64,000 nt of DNA from Hoplostethus atlanticus (taxonomy: Eukaryota > Chordata > Actinopteri > Trachichthyiformes > Trachichthyidae): contig JAXDDX010000011.1 of the NCBI GenBank assembly GCA_034670405.1, positions 7,625,001 to 7,689,000 on the forward strand, in the 5' to 3' direction. Made by a program: the position numbers and the translations under genes. Below are positions 52,917 to 64,000 of this stretch, piece after piece (the stretch's first letter is position 1; every line of letters starts with the position of its first letter). The notes under the pieces were generated by a model, which saw nothing but the letters and a program-made list of their open reading frames with translations, did not search any database and was not told where the DNA came from.

Positions 52917-53840
52917 AGAGTGTAGGGGTAGGGTGTCCCAATTCTCTTGGGATCGAGGGGTAGGGCGAAGTGCTAGGGCTACATGGCCCTCCAAACGGAG
53001 ATTTTACAGGGGCACACTACAAACCGAGGATTAGGAGAAATCTCCCAGAATGACCTGCGAATCAACTGGAAGATCATGGCGACCGCTACACTACCACCCA
53101 AAGTGAACCACAAATGTAGTATTTTCTTCGTTAATAAAGATTTAAAAAATATTCTAACCGTCGTATTATCTTAGTTTAATGTCGTTTCAATGTATTATAG
53201 ACCTTTTCTTTATAACAAGCATAACACAAAATCGCTAGTATGCCGATGTCTCTACCTTGCTAGTTAACGTTACAACATTGTTTTTTAGGCTGATTTGTGC
53301 ATGACAGTCCCGCATTTTGACATATTTCCATGTTGCATTTCCCCCCTTTGATGGCATATGACGCCCGAAATATAACTAAAGTCCAGCAGCGAAGTTGCTG
53401 CACTTGTTACGGCTCCTAATATCAGTGCAGACTGGCAGGGTAACGTTAGGAGCACGGCTTGCTAGCCTACAGAGCACCGCTAACACTATTCTGTCAAGAA
53501 GTGGTCTGGTAATGAAGCAGTGGTCTTTTTTATTTGATGACTTGTTTGATCGATTGGTAGCGTGAAACGTATAAATTGTGAACGAATCGCGAGCGTCCAT
53601 GCTTTTCTATCGCCATCAGATGAATGGCAAATGTCACAGTGATAATACCATTATTGCCATAGTAATGTCCGATAACAAACTTGTTGCGTCTGTTTACGTA
53701 AACGTCATCGATGACGTATCAGGGTCTTGAAGGGTTGTCCCATTTCATAGGGAGAGATTTCTACCCCTACCCCTTGTGACTCTGTTCCGAGGGCCAAGCC
53801 GAAGCCGTAGGGGTGAAAATGAGAATTGGGATTCGGCCAG
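52917..53840. mobile_element. candidate 0.9-kb DNA transposon, imperfect inverted ends
   Basis: The left region has GTAGGGGTAGGGTGTCCCAA then TTCTC. The reverse complement of the right region reads CGAATCCCAATTCTCATTTT then CACCCCTACGGC. The shared CCCAATTCTC and AGGGGT/CCCCTAC motifs suggest inverted termini. Target duplication was not identified and there is no transposase. Confidence 0.4.
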
Positions 53841-54251
53841 AGACTCATGCAAGGAGTGGAGAGGTCACGGGCCTGCAGGCCGCATTATTATCACATACAA
53901 CAAATAAACTGCCGGTATTGACTGACGCTTTCCCGGCCGTGCCCCCCAATCTGCCACACACAGTATTTGGATTCATACATTTTTTACTATACCTAAGCAG
54001 ACATTTACAGTTTAAGGCCTTTACAAGCAGCAAGGCCTACATACACGCCATGTTAACCACTAGGTGGCAGCACAAGCCACAGCAATAGGTGACGGTCAGG
54101 AATAGACATACCGGTCCGGCAGTAAAATACAAACTAATTAAGTTTTTAAACAGCACTATCGCGTGCAAATTGGTGTAAATATAAGCTGGAAACCCCACTA
54201 AGCAATATCAGTCCACGTTTAACACTACATCGCCCTTTCAACTCCTTAACC

Positions 54252-54337
54252 CCTTCGATAGCTCAGTTGGTAGAGCGGAGGACTGTAGAGAAATAATAGA
54301 CATCCTTAGGTCGCTGGTTCGAATCCGGCTCGAAGGA
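54252..54337 (+). tRNA. tRNA-Tyr(GTA) with intron
   Basis: The acceptor stem CCTTCGA (54252-54258) pairs with TCGAAGG (54330-54336), with discriminator A at 54337. A box TAGCTCAGTTGG and B box GGTTCGAATCC are intact. The anticodon GTA is at 54285-54287. A 13-base intron (54289-54301) follows position 37, as in all vertebrate tRNA-Tyr genes. A T5 terminator follows at 54344-54348. Confidence 0.97.
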
Positions 54338-54549
54338 GGTGAGGTTTTTAACTTCATGTATCGCTCTTGGTTTCTGTTCCAGCACTCGCCCAAGACTGAA
54401 TTCACTTCACATGAGCATGATTAAAGGTTCAATTCTTCATTGTTAATACCTCTTGAAATGTGTTTAGACTTCAAAAATTATATTTTCATTCACTGCAGGG
54501 TCCCACTGACAGAGCTTCCGGTCAAGATTTCAGAAAACAGCTTTTGTGC

Positions 54550-54622
54550 GGGGGATTAGCTCAAATGGTAGAGCGCTCGCTTAGCATGCGAGAGGTAGCG
54601 GGATCGATGCCCGCATCCTCCA
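54550..54622 (+). tRNA. tRNA-Ala(AGC), copy 1
   Basis: Acceptor GGGGGAT pairs with ATCCTCC, with discriminator A at 54622. A box TTAGCTCAAATGG, anticodon AGC at 54583-54585. The T-loop reads GGGATCGATGCCC, so the usual TTC of the B box is ATC here. A T4 run follows at about 54631. The 3' flank to about 54710 is nearly the same as in copy 2. Confidence 0.95.
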
Positions 54623-55121
54623 AATCAGCTTTTCCTTTAGCACCTTAGTGGATCCTAAGGAAGGCAAGCTCCTCGCACTCACATGTATCTCACTTTTTGA
54701 CCCGCTGACTTCAGACTTCATCGTTCATTTTTACTTAAAGCTTATCGGTTTGACGTTGGTATATATTCTGTGAACAGTATTTTTCAGGAAAATTATGTTT
54801 TCATTCACTGTAGAGTCCCACTTAAACATGTTCGCCAATATGGATTTTATTCTGAAATATTGACCGGAAGGCATATATTTTATTCTGCCAGGCTTTACAC
54901 TGGTAGGCGAACCAACACGAAACTGCCAAAGTGTTGCCGCTTGTGAAAAATAACATTCTGCTCGTGTAATTGTTTTATAATAGTCCAATATCAGGCGGAA
55001 TAAATAAATGAATGTTAAAATAATTAGTTAAGATCAAGATATTTACTTGTATTCCTTCTTCAATACAATAGATCGTATTCAATGTACACTACTATGCATG
55101 TTACCACGGATTTGCGATAAC

Positions 55122-55194
55122 GGGGGATTAGCTCAAATGGTAGAGCGCTCGCTTAGCATGCGAGAGGTAGCGGGATCGATGCCCGCATTCTCCA
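55122..55194 (+). tRNA. tRNA-Ala(AGC), copy 2
   Basis: Same gene body as copy 1 except ATTCTCC in place of ATCCTCC at the 3' acceptor arm (a G-T pair). The anticodon AGC is at 55155-55157. T4 runs follow at about 55203 and 55209. It forms a Tyr-Ala-Ala tRNA cluster of about 0.95 kb. Confidence 0.95.
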
Positions 55195-55786
55195 AGTTAG
55201 CTTTTCCTTTTAGCACCTCAGTGGCTCCTAAAGGAGACGAGCTGCTCGCACTCACATGTATCTCACCTTTTGACCCGCTTGAGAGTGATTGAACTTGTGT
55301 TATCTGTACCTTCATATGTAGTAGTACATAGTATAAATTGTTTTAAATGAGTTATAAGTGAATAGTGGTACTTCATTTATATTCCCATTTATCTGTTCAA
55401 GTGTTGCATCAAATTGAACTAACCATAGACTCAAATGTAATGAGGATGTAATTATTAGAGACAGAAATACACTACCTACAGTCTGTACAATATATGTATA
55501 TCACACACATGTATTGGCATATGTTCATTTCATTAAAAATGAGAGAGGAAGTTAAAATGTAGAGGAATGATAGGAAGTTTAATTTAGGTTTGTCCAGGTG
55601 GGTCTTCGCAAAGATCAATTGGTCCTTCTTGTGTTTCCCTTTCAGCAGTTTTGGCATTTTTGCCTTTATTACACAGCCAACAGTAGAGCGAGACAGGAAA
55701 GATCGGGTGAGAGACGAGGGATGACATGCGACAAAGGTCCCAGCTGGACCGAACCCAGGATGCTGCGGCCACGTGGTATGCACCCT

Positions 55787-55870
55787 ATAACAGTGGTTCC
55801 CAATCTCGTCCTCAAGCACCCCGTCCTGCAGGTTTTAGCTCCAGCTCTACTCCTGCCACTACCCTAGACC
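55787..55870. repeat. interspersed repeat fragment
   Basis: AACAGTGGTTCCCAATCTCG, TCCTGCAGGTTTTAGCTCCA: a motif string common in vertebrate hAT-related repeats. Only one end is visible, directly abutting the Tc1 relic. Confidence 0.4.
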
Positions 55871-55884
55871 ACTGAGCCACCAGG

Positions 55885-56421
55885 ATGCCCTGTCTTGGGA
55901 AATTCTTAACAATTCCATGAGCAGCAAACTTCTTAATAACATTGTGAACTGTGGAAACAGGAACACCCAGGTCTTAAGAGATGCCTTATAGCCTTGTGAA
56001 TGCTTCTGTTTGGTGATAATAGTTTTTCTGACATCCTCAGATAACTATTTTCTCTTCTCCATTTGCACAGACGACCAGGGAAGCAGAACAGGAAAATGGA
56101 TAATTGGTTTATTTATACCATGTGGGCACCTGCAACCTGTCACAGGTGAGTTGAATTACACTGCAAATATGAAAATCTATTTCCTACAACAGAATTGATT
56201 TGAATTGTTATAAAGGGTGCCAATAATCATGGCCACTTTCCAATTTTGAAACCATAAATGATTGTTTACATTTTTTATTCTTGTTGTTTAATTGTTGCTG
56301 TAGTAAATCAATAGATGAATGTGTGAAGACCAAAAGTTGTTTCACTTTTCAATATTTCAGAAGATATTGTACATTATCTGCATAAAATGCAATGGTGCCA
56401 ATAATGTTGGCCAGAACTGTA
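55885..56421 (-). mobile_element. truncated Tc1/mariner element with transposase N-terminal relic
   Basis: On the minus strand, 56063 downward reads MEKRK, stop, LSEDVRKTIITKQKHSQGYK. After a frame change it reads LGVPVSTVHNVIKKFAAHG and IVKNFPRQ. This is the helix-turn-helix DNA-binding start of a Tc1-like transposase, with a stop and a frameshift; the DDE catalytic part is missing. The 5' end carries two direct repeats, GGTGCCAATAATGTTGGCC (about 56393-56411) and GGTGCCAATAATCATGGCC (about 56217-56235). This is the inner/outer repeat layout of IR/DR-type Tc1 elements. It is dead and 3'-truncated. Confidence 0.8.
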
Positions 56422-56424
56422 CGT

Positions 56425-57798
56425 ACTAGAAAGTTGTAACAATGAAGATGAGGATGATAACCAGCATCAGAACATGGTGAGTGAAACCACGTCATGGTTT
56501 TCTCAGTCAGGAGAGATCAGCTCCACTAATTATTCAACTCCACCAAACATTAGCTAGCTTTAAACGGTTTAAGACCGCCATAATTCCGTTTCTTGTTTGT
56601 TTTTTGCACTATTGTCAACATTGTCTTGCATGGTCAGGTGAGCAGATCAGAACAGCTACATTACACGGCATTACTTGTCTGATAATCAAATAAACTTTAA
56701 TATAGGAGACTAAATCCTGCTGGTTATGTAGAAAACAATATGGGAGGGAAGGGGTTGTTTTTATTCATATTGGCAACGCATGTAGTCATAACAAAGCTAC
56801 GTTCAAGATGTTCAAATGTTCACCAAACGTTTTTCTTGCCCCCACAACGTCAAGACATCACGGTATCTGTTACCTCAGAGCAGCTCATTCATCACATTAC
56901 CATGACTGAATCCCAAAAGCTAGATGTAATGCTAGAGAGATTGGTGCAGTTGAGGTCAGAATTGTTGCTGCCCCTTGCAATGTTGCTGATAAAGCACTAT
57001 TGTGTCATAAAATAAGGTGAAATTCAGAGAAAAAGCATGAGCTCCACACAATTATTCAGATTTTAAACATTACAAAGCAAAAATATAGTACAACTTGACA
57101 ATTGAAAAATATTTTAACAGACAATTTCTCAAATTGATTGAAGGATGATGAAGTTGTAGAGAGGTAACTTATGATTTTACCTCATTTTGAAGAAATAGTG
57201 ACTTATCAACAAAAGTGCAAGGGATGCCAATTACTAGCCACAACTGTGAATTCAACGCCTACATTGATTTGTATTCAATGGAATCTATGACATGCAACAG
57301 CAATGAAAAAATAAAAGTATGAGGAAAGTGACCAGAATGTTGATTTATCTGCAGCCTGAACAAGATGCTACTAGAAAGGGTTTGTGTGTTTTAATACGCA
57401 CAGATTTTTAGATTATTATTTTAAATCAGTGTGACTGTCAAAACCCAATCAAAACTGGCCTGCTGTTGCTGGTGTGTTAAACACAACCCTCAGCATTGCG
57501 TTCACATCGTCGTCCCATGTTGCTTCCACCATGTCATCCCTTGACACAAAGCCCAGCCAAACGGGCTTGGTTTGGAGGCAGCGTTTGGACCAATTGGCAT
57601 ACAGAACAGTCCCGGTGCTGTCCCTCATTGGCTCACTAGCTGCTCAGAGTGTCCAAAAAGTAAAGTTTCCATTTGTCTTTGTACAATGTCAATGCACTGA
57701 TGCAGTAGGCAAAGCAGCGGGGGAAGGGGGGAGCATCCCAACAGCAGATTTGATTGGTGGAGGAGGATACCGTCTGCTCGCTGCCCAGTCTTCACCTC
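56425..57798. other. region downstream of ccdc25, including its probable 3' UTR
   Basis: No gene recognised. GGATGCCAATTACTAGCCACAA at about 57222-57243 resembles the outer end of the Tc1 element at 56390, so a second degenerate Tc1 end may lie here. On the minus strand AATAAA (plus TTTATT) occurs near 56759-56764, a possible but unproven ccdc25 polyadenylation signal. Confidence 0.45.
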
Positions 57799-60700
57799 TC
57801 ACATAAAGTCATCAGAGTCGTTGCCGTCCTGCAAAAGACACCGATTTGAGATCAAGTTAATACTTTTATTCAACTGAATGAACTACAGGGGTTACACCTA
57901 GGCTCTGATGTGAAATTCCATGACCCTTCCTGGTTTTGTTAGTGTTGTTTTTCTAAAGGGGTGAACAGTCTGATCATCACCTGATGTAATGAATGTGTGA
58001 AACAAGTTATACATTCTGCTACATCTCTATAAAGTGATGCATTTGTAAAATTTCCTGATATTCCCGGACTTCCTCAGGGAATTTACCAAATTCCCTGACT
58101 TCCTGTGTCTGGAATACACCCCTCTAAATCCCATGTTATTCCAGGAATTCCATGACCAGTGGAACTGTAACTATGCTGCCTGCCTCTGTACAAACTCTTA
58201 AAGATTTGCAGTAAGTGCTAGCTTGGGCCAAGATGGCGTGCAAAACATATCACTGTTCACCCAGGTCACGATGTACATGCTCTTGGGATAATACTTATGG
58301 ATTTGTGTCACCATGTACACACTTTGTTCCTCCTATATTTCCAAAATCAGCAGATGCTCTTGTCTGTTGAAGGCCACGACGCTGCAGGTCACTGATTACA
58401 TCATTCTTAGACTCTTCAAGTGTGTGCCTCTACTCATTTTACAACACATTGTGAGGTTAAATAACAGAGGAGCTATTCCAGAAGGAGAGATTTGGATGAT
58501 ATCCTTACCTCATTAGTGGTCATATTATCACTCTTCATGAGCGAAGAATAGCTCCTGGAGAGGGAAAACCAAAACAGATGTTTCGATATCAAGTTAAAAA
58601 AACAAATATGTGTGCAGTACATTGTTGTGTGCTGTGATAAAACTGATTTTGTGCCGGGATTGCACAGCTATGTTTCCATCCAAATGTAAAATGTGAATGA
58701 GATGTGTTTCCATCAGCTAGTCTATTCTATTCCAAATCGAGTTTATTATTGGTATATGTTGTTCTTGTTCTATAGTGTCAGCTAATATTGGCCATATGTG
58801 ATGCTGTATGAAGATGCACTTGATAATATTCTGATGCACCAACTACTCACCATATAACCACAAAGGGCTCTTCAAACGGGCTGATCAAGCTATGTCATTT
58901 GATTGACAAACGTTTCTATCCATTCTATTCTTCCACTTCAAGCAAGTGTAAAAACTTTTTTGCAATGAGGAAACTTGAATCTAAATTTTACATTTCCATT
59001 CAGCTTTTCTCATCTGATACATCATCAGTTGCAAAAACAATTCTTGGCTAGAAACCCAGCTAATGAGGTGAACTTCTGATCAGTGGCCAACCTACTTGAG
59101 TTCTTCCATCTCTTTGTTCCTTTTCAGCTCATCCTTCTCTCTCCTCTTCTGTTCTTGGAGCTGGGCTTTCTTCTCGTTCCTCTCCTCCTGGTCTCTCGAC
59201 TCTTTCTCCGCCACCAGGTCCGGGTAGCGCTCGTCCTTCGTTTTCTCCAGGCGGTTTACGATCTCGTTGATCTTCTTCTCCACCGCCACGATCTTCACCT
59301 GTGCTCAGCAGTGCAAGCGCAAACGAACTTTACTGGTCTGTTCGGTCAATGAAAAGACCCAAAAGCTACTGACAGAGGAGCTGCAATACACTTGTTTTGT
59401 TTTACTGTTGGAGCAGCATGAAAACAGTAATGTACTGTTTTCAAGATTCACCTGAGTGAATAAAGGGGTGAAAACAGAGCCCTCCTCTAGTCTACTGACC
59501 TCTTTCTGCCGATGGAAGCCGATCTGTCCCACGTCCATGTCTCCGGTCTTCTTCAGGTTGGCCCATGGTGTGTAAACCACATTGATGTTGTTCATCTTAG
59601 AGCCTGACAGCATACAACACAATTAGCCAAAATACCTCAAAACAGAGGCTGAGAGTAGATCGCTCACAAACACTTTTAAAAAAACCATGAACCTAATCTT
59701 GGGTAAAAGCTCAGGGTTGTTGTCAGCATGCAGTTAATTCATTTTAAGATGAAGCACAACGAGGAAAACAGCCATTTTCTAATATTTTATGTATTATATG
59801 CATTTCCATATACATAGTATTTTGTAAATTTATGAAAATTCAAATTGTTATGAAATATTAGCTCATTTGAATATGTCAACTGCTGTGAGCTGCTGAACTT
59901 GGATCCCTTGGACCCTCAATCCCATAGTAACTTAATAATCAAGACACAGATGACAGTAGGCTCACATGACCTTATCTTGAGAGGTTTACCTTGGATGCTG
60001 TTGTTTTTCACCAGCTGCGCACAGTCTATGAGCACTTCCTTGGGAATATCATCTATAGTCAGACCCTTGAATAGACAGACACGGATCAATAATTGATGCC
60101 TGAAGGAGGCGCGTCAGTCGCAATCACTTTGTCAAGTATAACGAAGTATCCTCATCAGTATTTCACTTTCATTCTCATTGGCTGTGTGGACTCCTCACCT
60201 TTGGCATTCTCAGGTAAACGTGAGCCGAGGAGAGCTTATCCACATGAAACCTGGAGGTGGAAATAATGTTTAGTTTAAACGGCAACAAGACAATATCAAT
60301 ATAAAAGACAAACATCAATAAATCATTACCACATTCATTTTGAGACATTAGTATAATTAGCCATAAACAAATGAGACCATCACTGAGAAGACTTGCAGCC
60401 TCTACTGGCCTCTGCTCTGCATTTTATGTGTACCGCCGGGTTGAATTTGGTGGGAAATCTACTGGATCACTGTACGGCATAAAACAGGAAGAGGGTGCTG
60501 TTCTTCCAGTGCAAACTGAGCTAAAACCTAATCGTTTCTGACATGTCAGATGGTGGAAAGAGATGGAAGATGGAAACATGTTCCAACATGTTGATCATCT
60601 TCAGTAAAGACAAAGAGAAAACAAACACACCCAGAAGGACACCAGGGAGGAAGAGGGGATGAGTAGCTACAATCCTCAGGAAGCAACAGGGCTTATGGGA

Positions 60701-61443
60701 AATGTGGTCTCATTTTTGACAAACACCAAGACTAACAATGCCACTGGTGTGAGACAAGTTACCACCACTAATTTGACAACAATACACTGATGTGTACAAA
60801 TTCTACATCTAGCAGCTTAATATTGACTTTTGCCAGATATGCTTATGAGTGTATAGACCACTCTATCTAAAAGTATTCCCAGATAGAAAATTACGCTGGT
60901 AACCACCACCAAAACATAAACACAAATGCAATCATTCAATCCAGTACAAAATAAACTAATACAGCAGACTCTGTTTAAGGAGAGGCAAGAAAACGACAAG
61001 AATCTCTCACCAGATGTCTTCAGGCCATCCATACTTGATCAGATCCTCATCTGTTGATAAAAATAGTAATTTGGCATTATTTATCACATTTCAAATATGA
61101 AGACATTTCATTCTATAATCCAATCAGGGTAAAACACACCACATAATAAACTTACTTTCATATTTATCCTTTCCCATATAAATAGTGTAGCGAGGGTCCA
61201 CCACTGACAGAGAAAGAAGAAACAAACGATAACTGGAGACTGCAGATAACAACAGTATCTGCTCAGTTGGCAGTGGCACGGACGCACACACACACATATA
61301 CATACATACACACACAATAAGACATCAATCTAGCTAGCCTACTGCTACGGCTAGCTATGTTCTTGCTACTTTTCTCGCTGGCTACCTACTAGCTATCTAG
61401 CTCTTCGGCTTTACTCACCGGCACTTGTGAAATAAAACACCAT
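57799..61443 (-). CDS. ccdc25: ccdc25, coiled-coil domain-containing protein 25; 9 coding exons
   Basis: Exons in transcript order: 61443-61419, 61203-61156, 61050-61011, 60250-60199, 60065-59990, 59603-59500, 59298-59096, 58554-58509, 57828-57799. All are GT-AG and in phase; 207 residues (human 208). The start MVFYFTSA and [11 protein letters not shown] are family signatures. Residues about 10-115 form the NFACT-R/DUF814-like domain ([52 protein letters not shown]). Residues about 120-185 are a highly charged coiled coil ([34 protein letters not shown]). The tail is NDSDDFM. Mammalian CCDC25 has been reported as a membrane sensor of neutrophil-trap DNA, and it is a relative of NEMF. The gene is head to head with esco2. 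No lesion was seen. Confidence 0.97.
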
Positions 61444-62245
61444 CTTGAGTGAATTAAAGCTAATTTCTAAATGGTGCACTGGTTGTGAATGATGGGTATA
61501 TCTATTCTGCGAGCTAACGCGTTAATTATTAATCTTCATAACGAAATAACAATTATATAGCGAATGCTACCACCACTGCTGTCACTTTTCGCATGTAAAA
61601 GTTGACCTAGGAAGTTGTTAGCTGTGTCAAGTCAGACAGACTAAGACCGGATGTGAGTCGATTTTTTTCTTCAACATAACAATAACGAAACATTTTTCTC
61701 TTAAAGGAAAAATAATTCTGTGTATATTTTTGCAGCCATGTATGCATGACATCTTTCATAGGCCTGTAAGCAGGGATGTTGGAGGTCAGTTTTTTTTTAT
61801 TAACAATCACTGTATACTATAAATGCTGTGAAAATGGTGTGTCTAAAACAACATACGTTGTATTTTTATTTTACTAGAGATTCCACTTTCAATAGTATCC
61901 ACATTCTTTTCAACCTCTGTACGTCAGACTCAACGTTGAATGGTTTTTGCATAGACATATATATATATGTCTATGGGTTTCTGGGTGTTTTATTTTGAAT
62001 ATTACCGGAAATCATACCATTTTTTATATGCCTGCTTGACACTGGTAAAGTTGTTGGCCAACTCCGGCTTGTTTCCGCTTCCGGTCAAATCAGGGACGGA
62101 AGTACTTTACATTATTTTTTGCGAGTGGCGCGAGCTATTCAAAACATTATTCAGAAGAACCGCAGACGCTGCAGGAGACCCGCCAATAGCACCCTCTCTC
62201 CAAAACTTACCTCTAAACGTCTTCTAGACGGTAGTGTCGTATTCG
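61444..62245. promoter_or_regulatory. probable bidirectional ccdc25/esco2 promoter and esco2 noncoding exon 1
   Basis: Less than 0.85 kb separates the ccdc25 ATG (minus) from the likely esco2 noncoding first exon, whose donor CG/GTAAGC is at 62246. In between are ETS-type motifs CTTCCGG (62078-62084) and CGGAAGT (62097-62103), and a CCAAT box CGCCAATAG (62181-62189). There is no TATA box near either start. This matches housekeeping head-to-head promoters. Confidence 0.55.
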
Positions 62246-62883
62246 GTAAGCTAGTTATACACTTTATAATATAGTGATGGTTTTGTTTTTAGATGGACGG
62301 GTTTGTTATTTCTAGTCAATGTGGCGCAGAAGTTAGTGTTTGCCAGGCGGAGACAGCGGTACATGTCATTCCATTGCCTAATGTTAAGGTTCAACTAAAG
62401 CACTGAAAAATAATACTATTCAGTGAAAACAAGCATGTCGACTTGAGTTCAGTGTAATATCGAGACTTTCCTTAGTGATACACGGAGGCAGATGGGACCT
62501 GAGTTTTTCGTCCCGCCAATTATCCAGTCAGCCAGCCGATTTGTGTTAAATAAGCGCTTTGCTAGCTGACACGTTGCAAGGTAACTACGGTAACGTTTGT
62601 GTTTAGGTTGGTTAATTCGATTTTGTCATTAACATCTTTGCCAAAACCAGAAACTCCACATGAAAATGTAGTTTCATCTTCTGAAAAATCATCGTGGGTA
62701 CTGCCAACCACCCTCTCCATTTGTAGTTCATTGTTTTATATAAGTGTATATTGGAATATCCATTAAAATAGGACAAACTGACCTTAATATTAATATTTCA
62801 ACGCTGAAAGTGGTATACCCTTTTTTGTTTTGCTTTCAGATACAATAGCTGCTAATGTTTTTTTTTATGTGCAGGTGGGTTTC

Positions 62884-64000
62884 ATGAAAATGATACCCAG
62901 TACCACTAGGAAGAGAAAACACTCCTCTCTGGACTCTGACAGGTGAGGCATCAACTGATTGGACTTTTTAAAAACATTTTACTTTACTCTGATTGGGAGA
63001 CTTACTCCCAAAATGAACATATGTGCAGAAAATGTGAATGTACATATATATGTATGATCTGATATGTGGAGTTAACACCGTACATTTTACACAGCTTGTT
63101 TATCCTGTAAATTAAGGTTTACTTCCCATGTTTTCTTATTTGTTACATCTATAATTTCATTATTTTTCAACCTTTTCCAATCCTTTTCTTTTTCTCAGCA
63201 TGTTCTATTACTGTCATTTTGCACATTCTGCATGTTTTAAGAGATAAGATAAGATGGTTCTTTATTGTACCTGAGGGGAAATTGCAGTTATGCAGCAGTT
63301 TTCTGTCGATTATTATATTTTTCATATTTTTTTCATTCATATGTTGAAATTGTTGGGTGCGTTCTATTGAAATATCCCCCAACCTGCTCTATTATTTATT
63401 TACCATTTGTCGCTGTAAAGACCCAATTTTGGATATGTGACGCTTGTATTTCAAAGCTCTTGATCTGTTTTAACCTGTCTCAGTCACCCAGCCAAGAGGG
63501 GTGTGATGGAGGAGGCGTCTCCCCGGAAGAGGAGGTCCCCCAGGAAACGCCCCCAGCACCGGCAGTCTCCTGCCAGGAAGAAGCTGGCCGCAAGACTGAA
63601 GAAGGAGACCTGTCCCTCACCGCAGAAATCCCCCCGCAGATTGACAGGTAGGGTGGACTGGTGAAAGGAGTTGTGTACAATAAGTAGGTTAAATAGCAAT
63701 ATTTTTGGATCAATATTTAATATGTTTTCATGCCTCTCTCTAGGCTCGCCAGCCAAATCCCCCCGTAAAACCTCTTCTCCGTTCAAATCAGTCGTGGTTA
63801 CAGGCTCCTTCTACAGCACGCAGAAGGCCCTTTACCTTACTCCACTAGAGAGGAAGATGCTAAGGGAGTTCAAGCCTCCTGCTCCCGCTCCTGCTATCCC
63901 TCCTTCCCAGGCCAAACAGGCAAAGAAGAAGCGCGTTCGGGGAGGCAGCAAGCCAAGAAAAGTGGCGGTGGCATCCAGTGGCGGGGCTAAGATGGGTCTG
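62884..64000 (+). CDS. esco2: esco2, cohesin acetyltransferase, N-terminal part (runs off window)
   Basis: Exons seen: 62884-62942, 63484-63647, 63744 to beyond 64000; junctions in phase. The ATG follows an acceptor (GTGCAG, exon from 62875). The first 166 residues are the basic, Ser/Pro-rich N-terminus: MKMIPSTTRKRKHSSLDSD, RKRRSPRKRPQHRQSPARKK, SPAKSPRKTSSPFKS, then FYSTQKALYLTPLERKMLRE, a conserved ESCO2 motif. ESCO2 acetylates SMC3 in S phase to establish sister-chromatid cohesion in the nucleus. The zinc finger and acetyltransferase domains lie beyond the window. Adjacency to ccdc25 supports the call, since the two genes are neighbours in human. Confidence 0.9.
63240..63300. repeat. fish interspersed repeat fragment in esco2 intron
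   Basis: GATAAGATAAGATGGTTCTT, then TTGTACCTGAGGGGAAATTG and GCAGTTATGCAGCAG: the wording of a common fish retroposon 3' end, truncated here. Family not assigned. Confidence 0.5.

Overview
The window is nuclear DNA from a ray-finned fish, most likely a teleost. The genes have many short exons with GT-AG introns, and the proteins read as vertebrate orthologues. Introns and intergenic DNA carry CA/GT microsatellites, a Tc1 relic with inner and outer end repeats, many small inverted-repeat DNA transposons and a tRNA-derived SINE with a V-SINE-like tail. I cannot name the species.

Layout from left to right. 775-11931 (+) holds all coding exons of dpysl5 (CRMP5); one extra base in exon 8 shifts its frame. 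11932-13790 is its probable 3' UTR. About 14400-23735 (+) is mapre3 (EB3), with a perfect palindromic NRF1-type site in the presumed promoter, one probable noncoding exon and seven coding exons. 26374-41280 (+) is tmem214, complete in 17 coding exons. The order DPYSL5-MAPRE3-TMEM214 matches human 2p23.

42600-54250 is repeat-rich and contains a minus-strand HIPK-like kinase locus (45902-49111). It has several independent frame or splice lesions, including a 4-base loss at the DFG motif, so I call it a pseudogene. Copies of the same two dispersed repeats lie on both sides of it in the same order and orientation. 54252-55194 is a tRNA cluster: one intron-containing tRNA-Tyr(GTA) and two tRNA-Ala(AGC) copies that also share their 3' flank.

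57799-61443 (-) is ccdc25, complete in nine coding exons. 62884 to the window end (+) is the 5' part of esco2. They are head to head and probably share a promoter. Human CCDC25 and ESCO2 are neighbours on 8p21, so two ancestral gene blocks meet in the repeat- and tRNA-rich stretch between about 42.6 and 57.8 kb.

The products are a neuronal cytoskeleton-associated protein (dpysl5), a microtubule plus-end protein (mapre3), an ER membrane protein (tmem214), a membrane DNA sensor/NEMF-type protein (ccdc25) and a cohesin acetyltransferase (esco2). They do not form one pathway; their proximity is syntenic. I found no convincing new biological system. The best leads are the frameshift in dpysl5, the broken kinase locus with matched flanking repeats, and several small DNA transposons whose ends and target-site duplications can be read directly.
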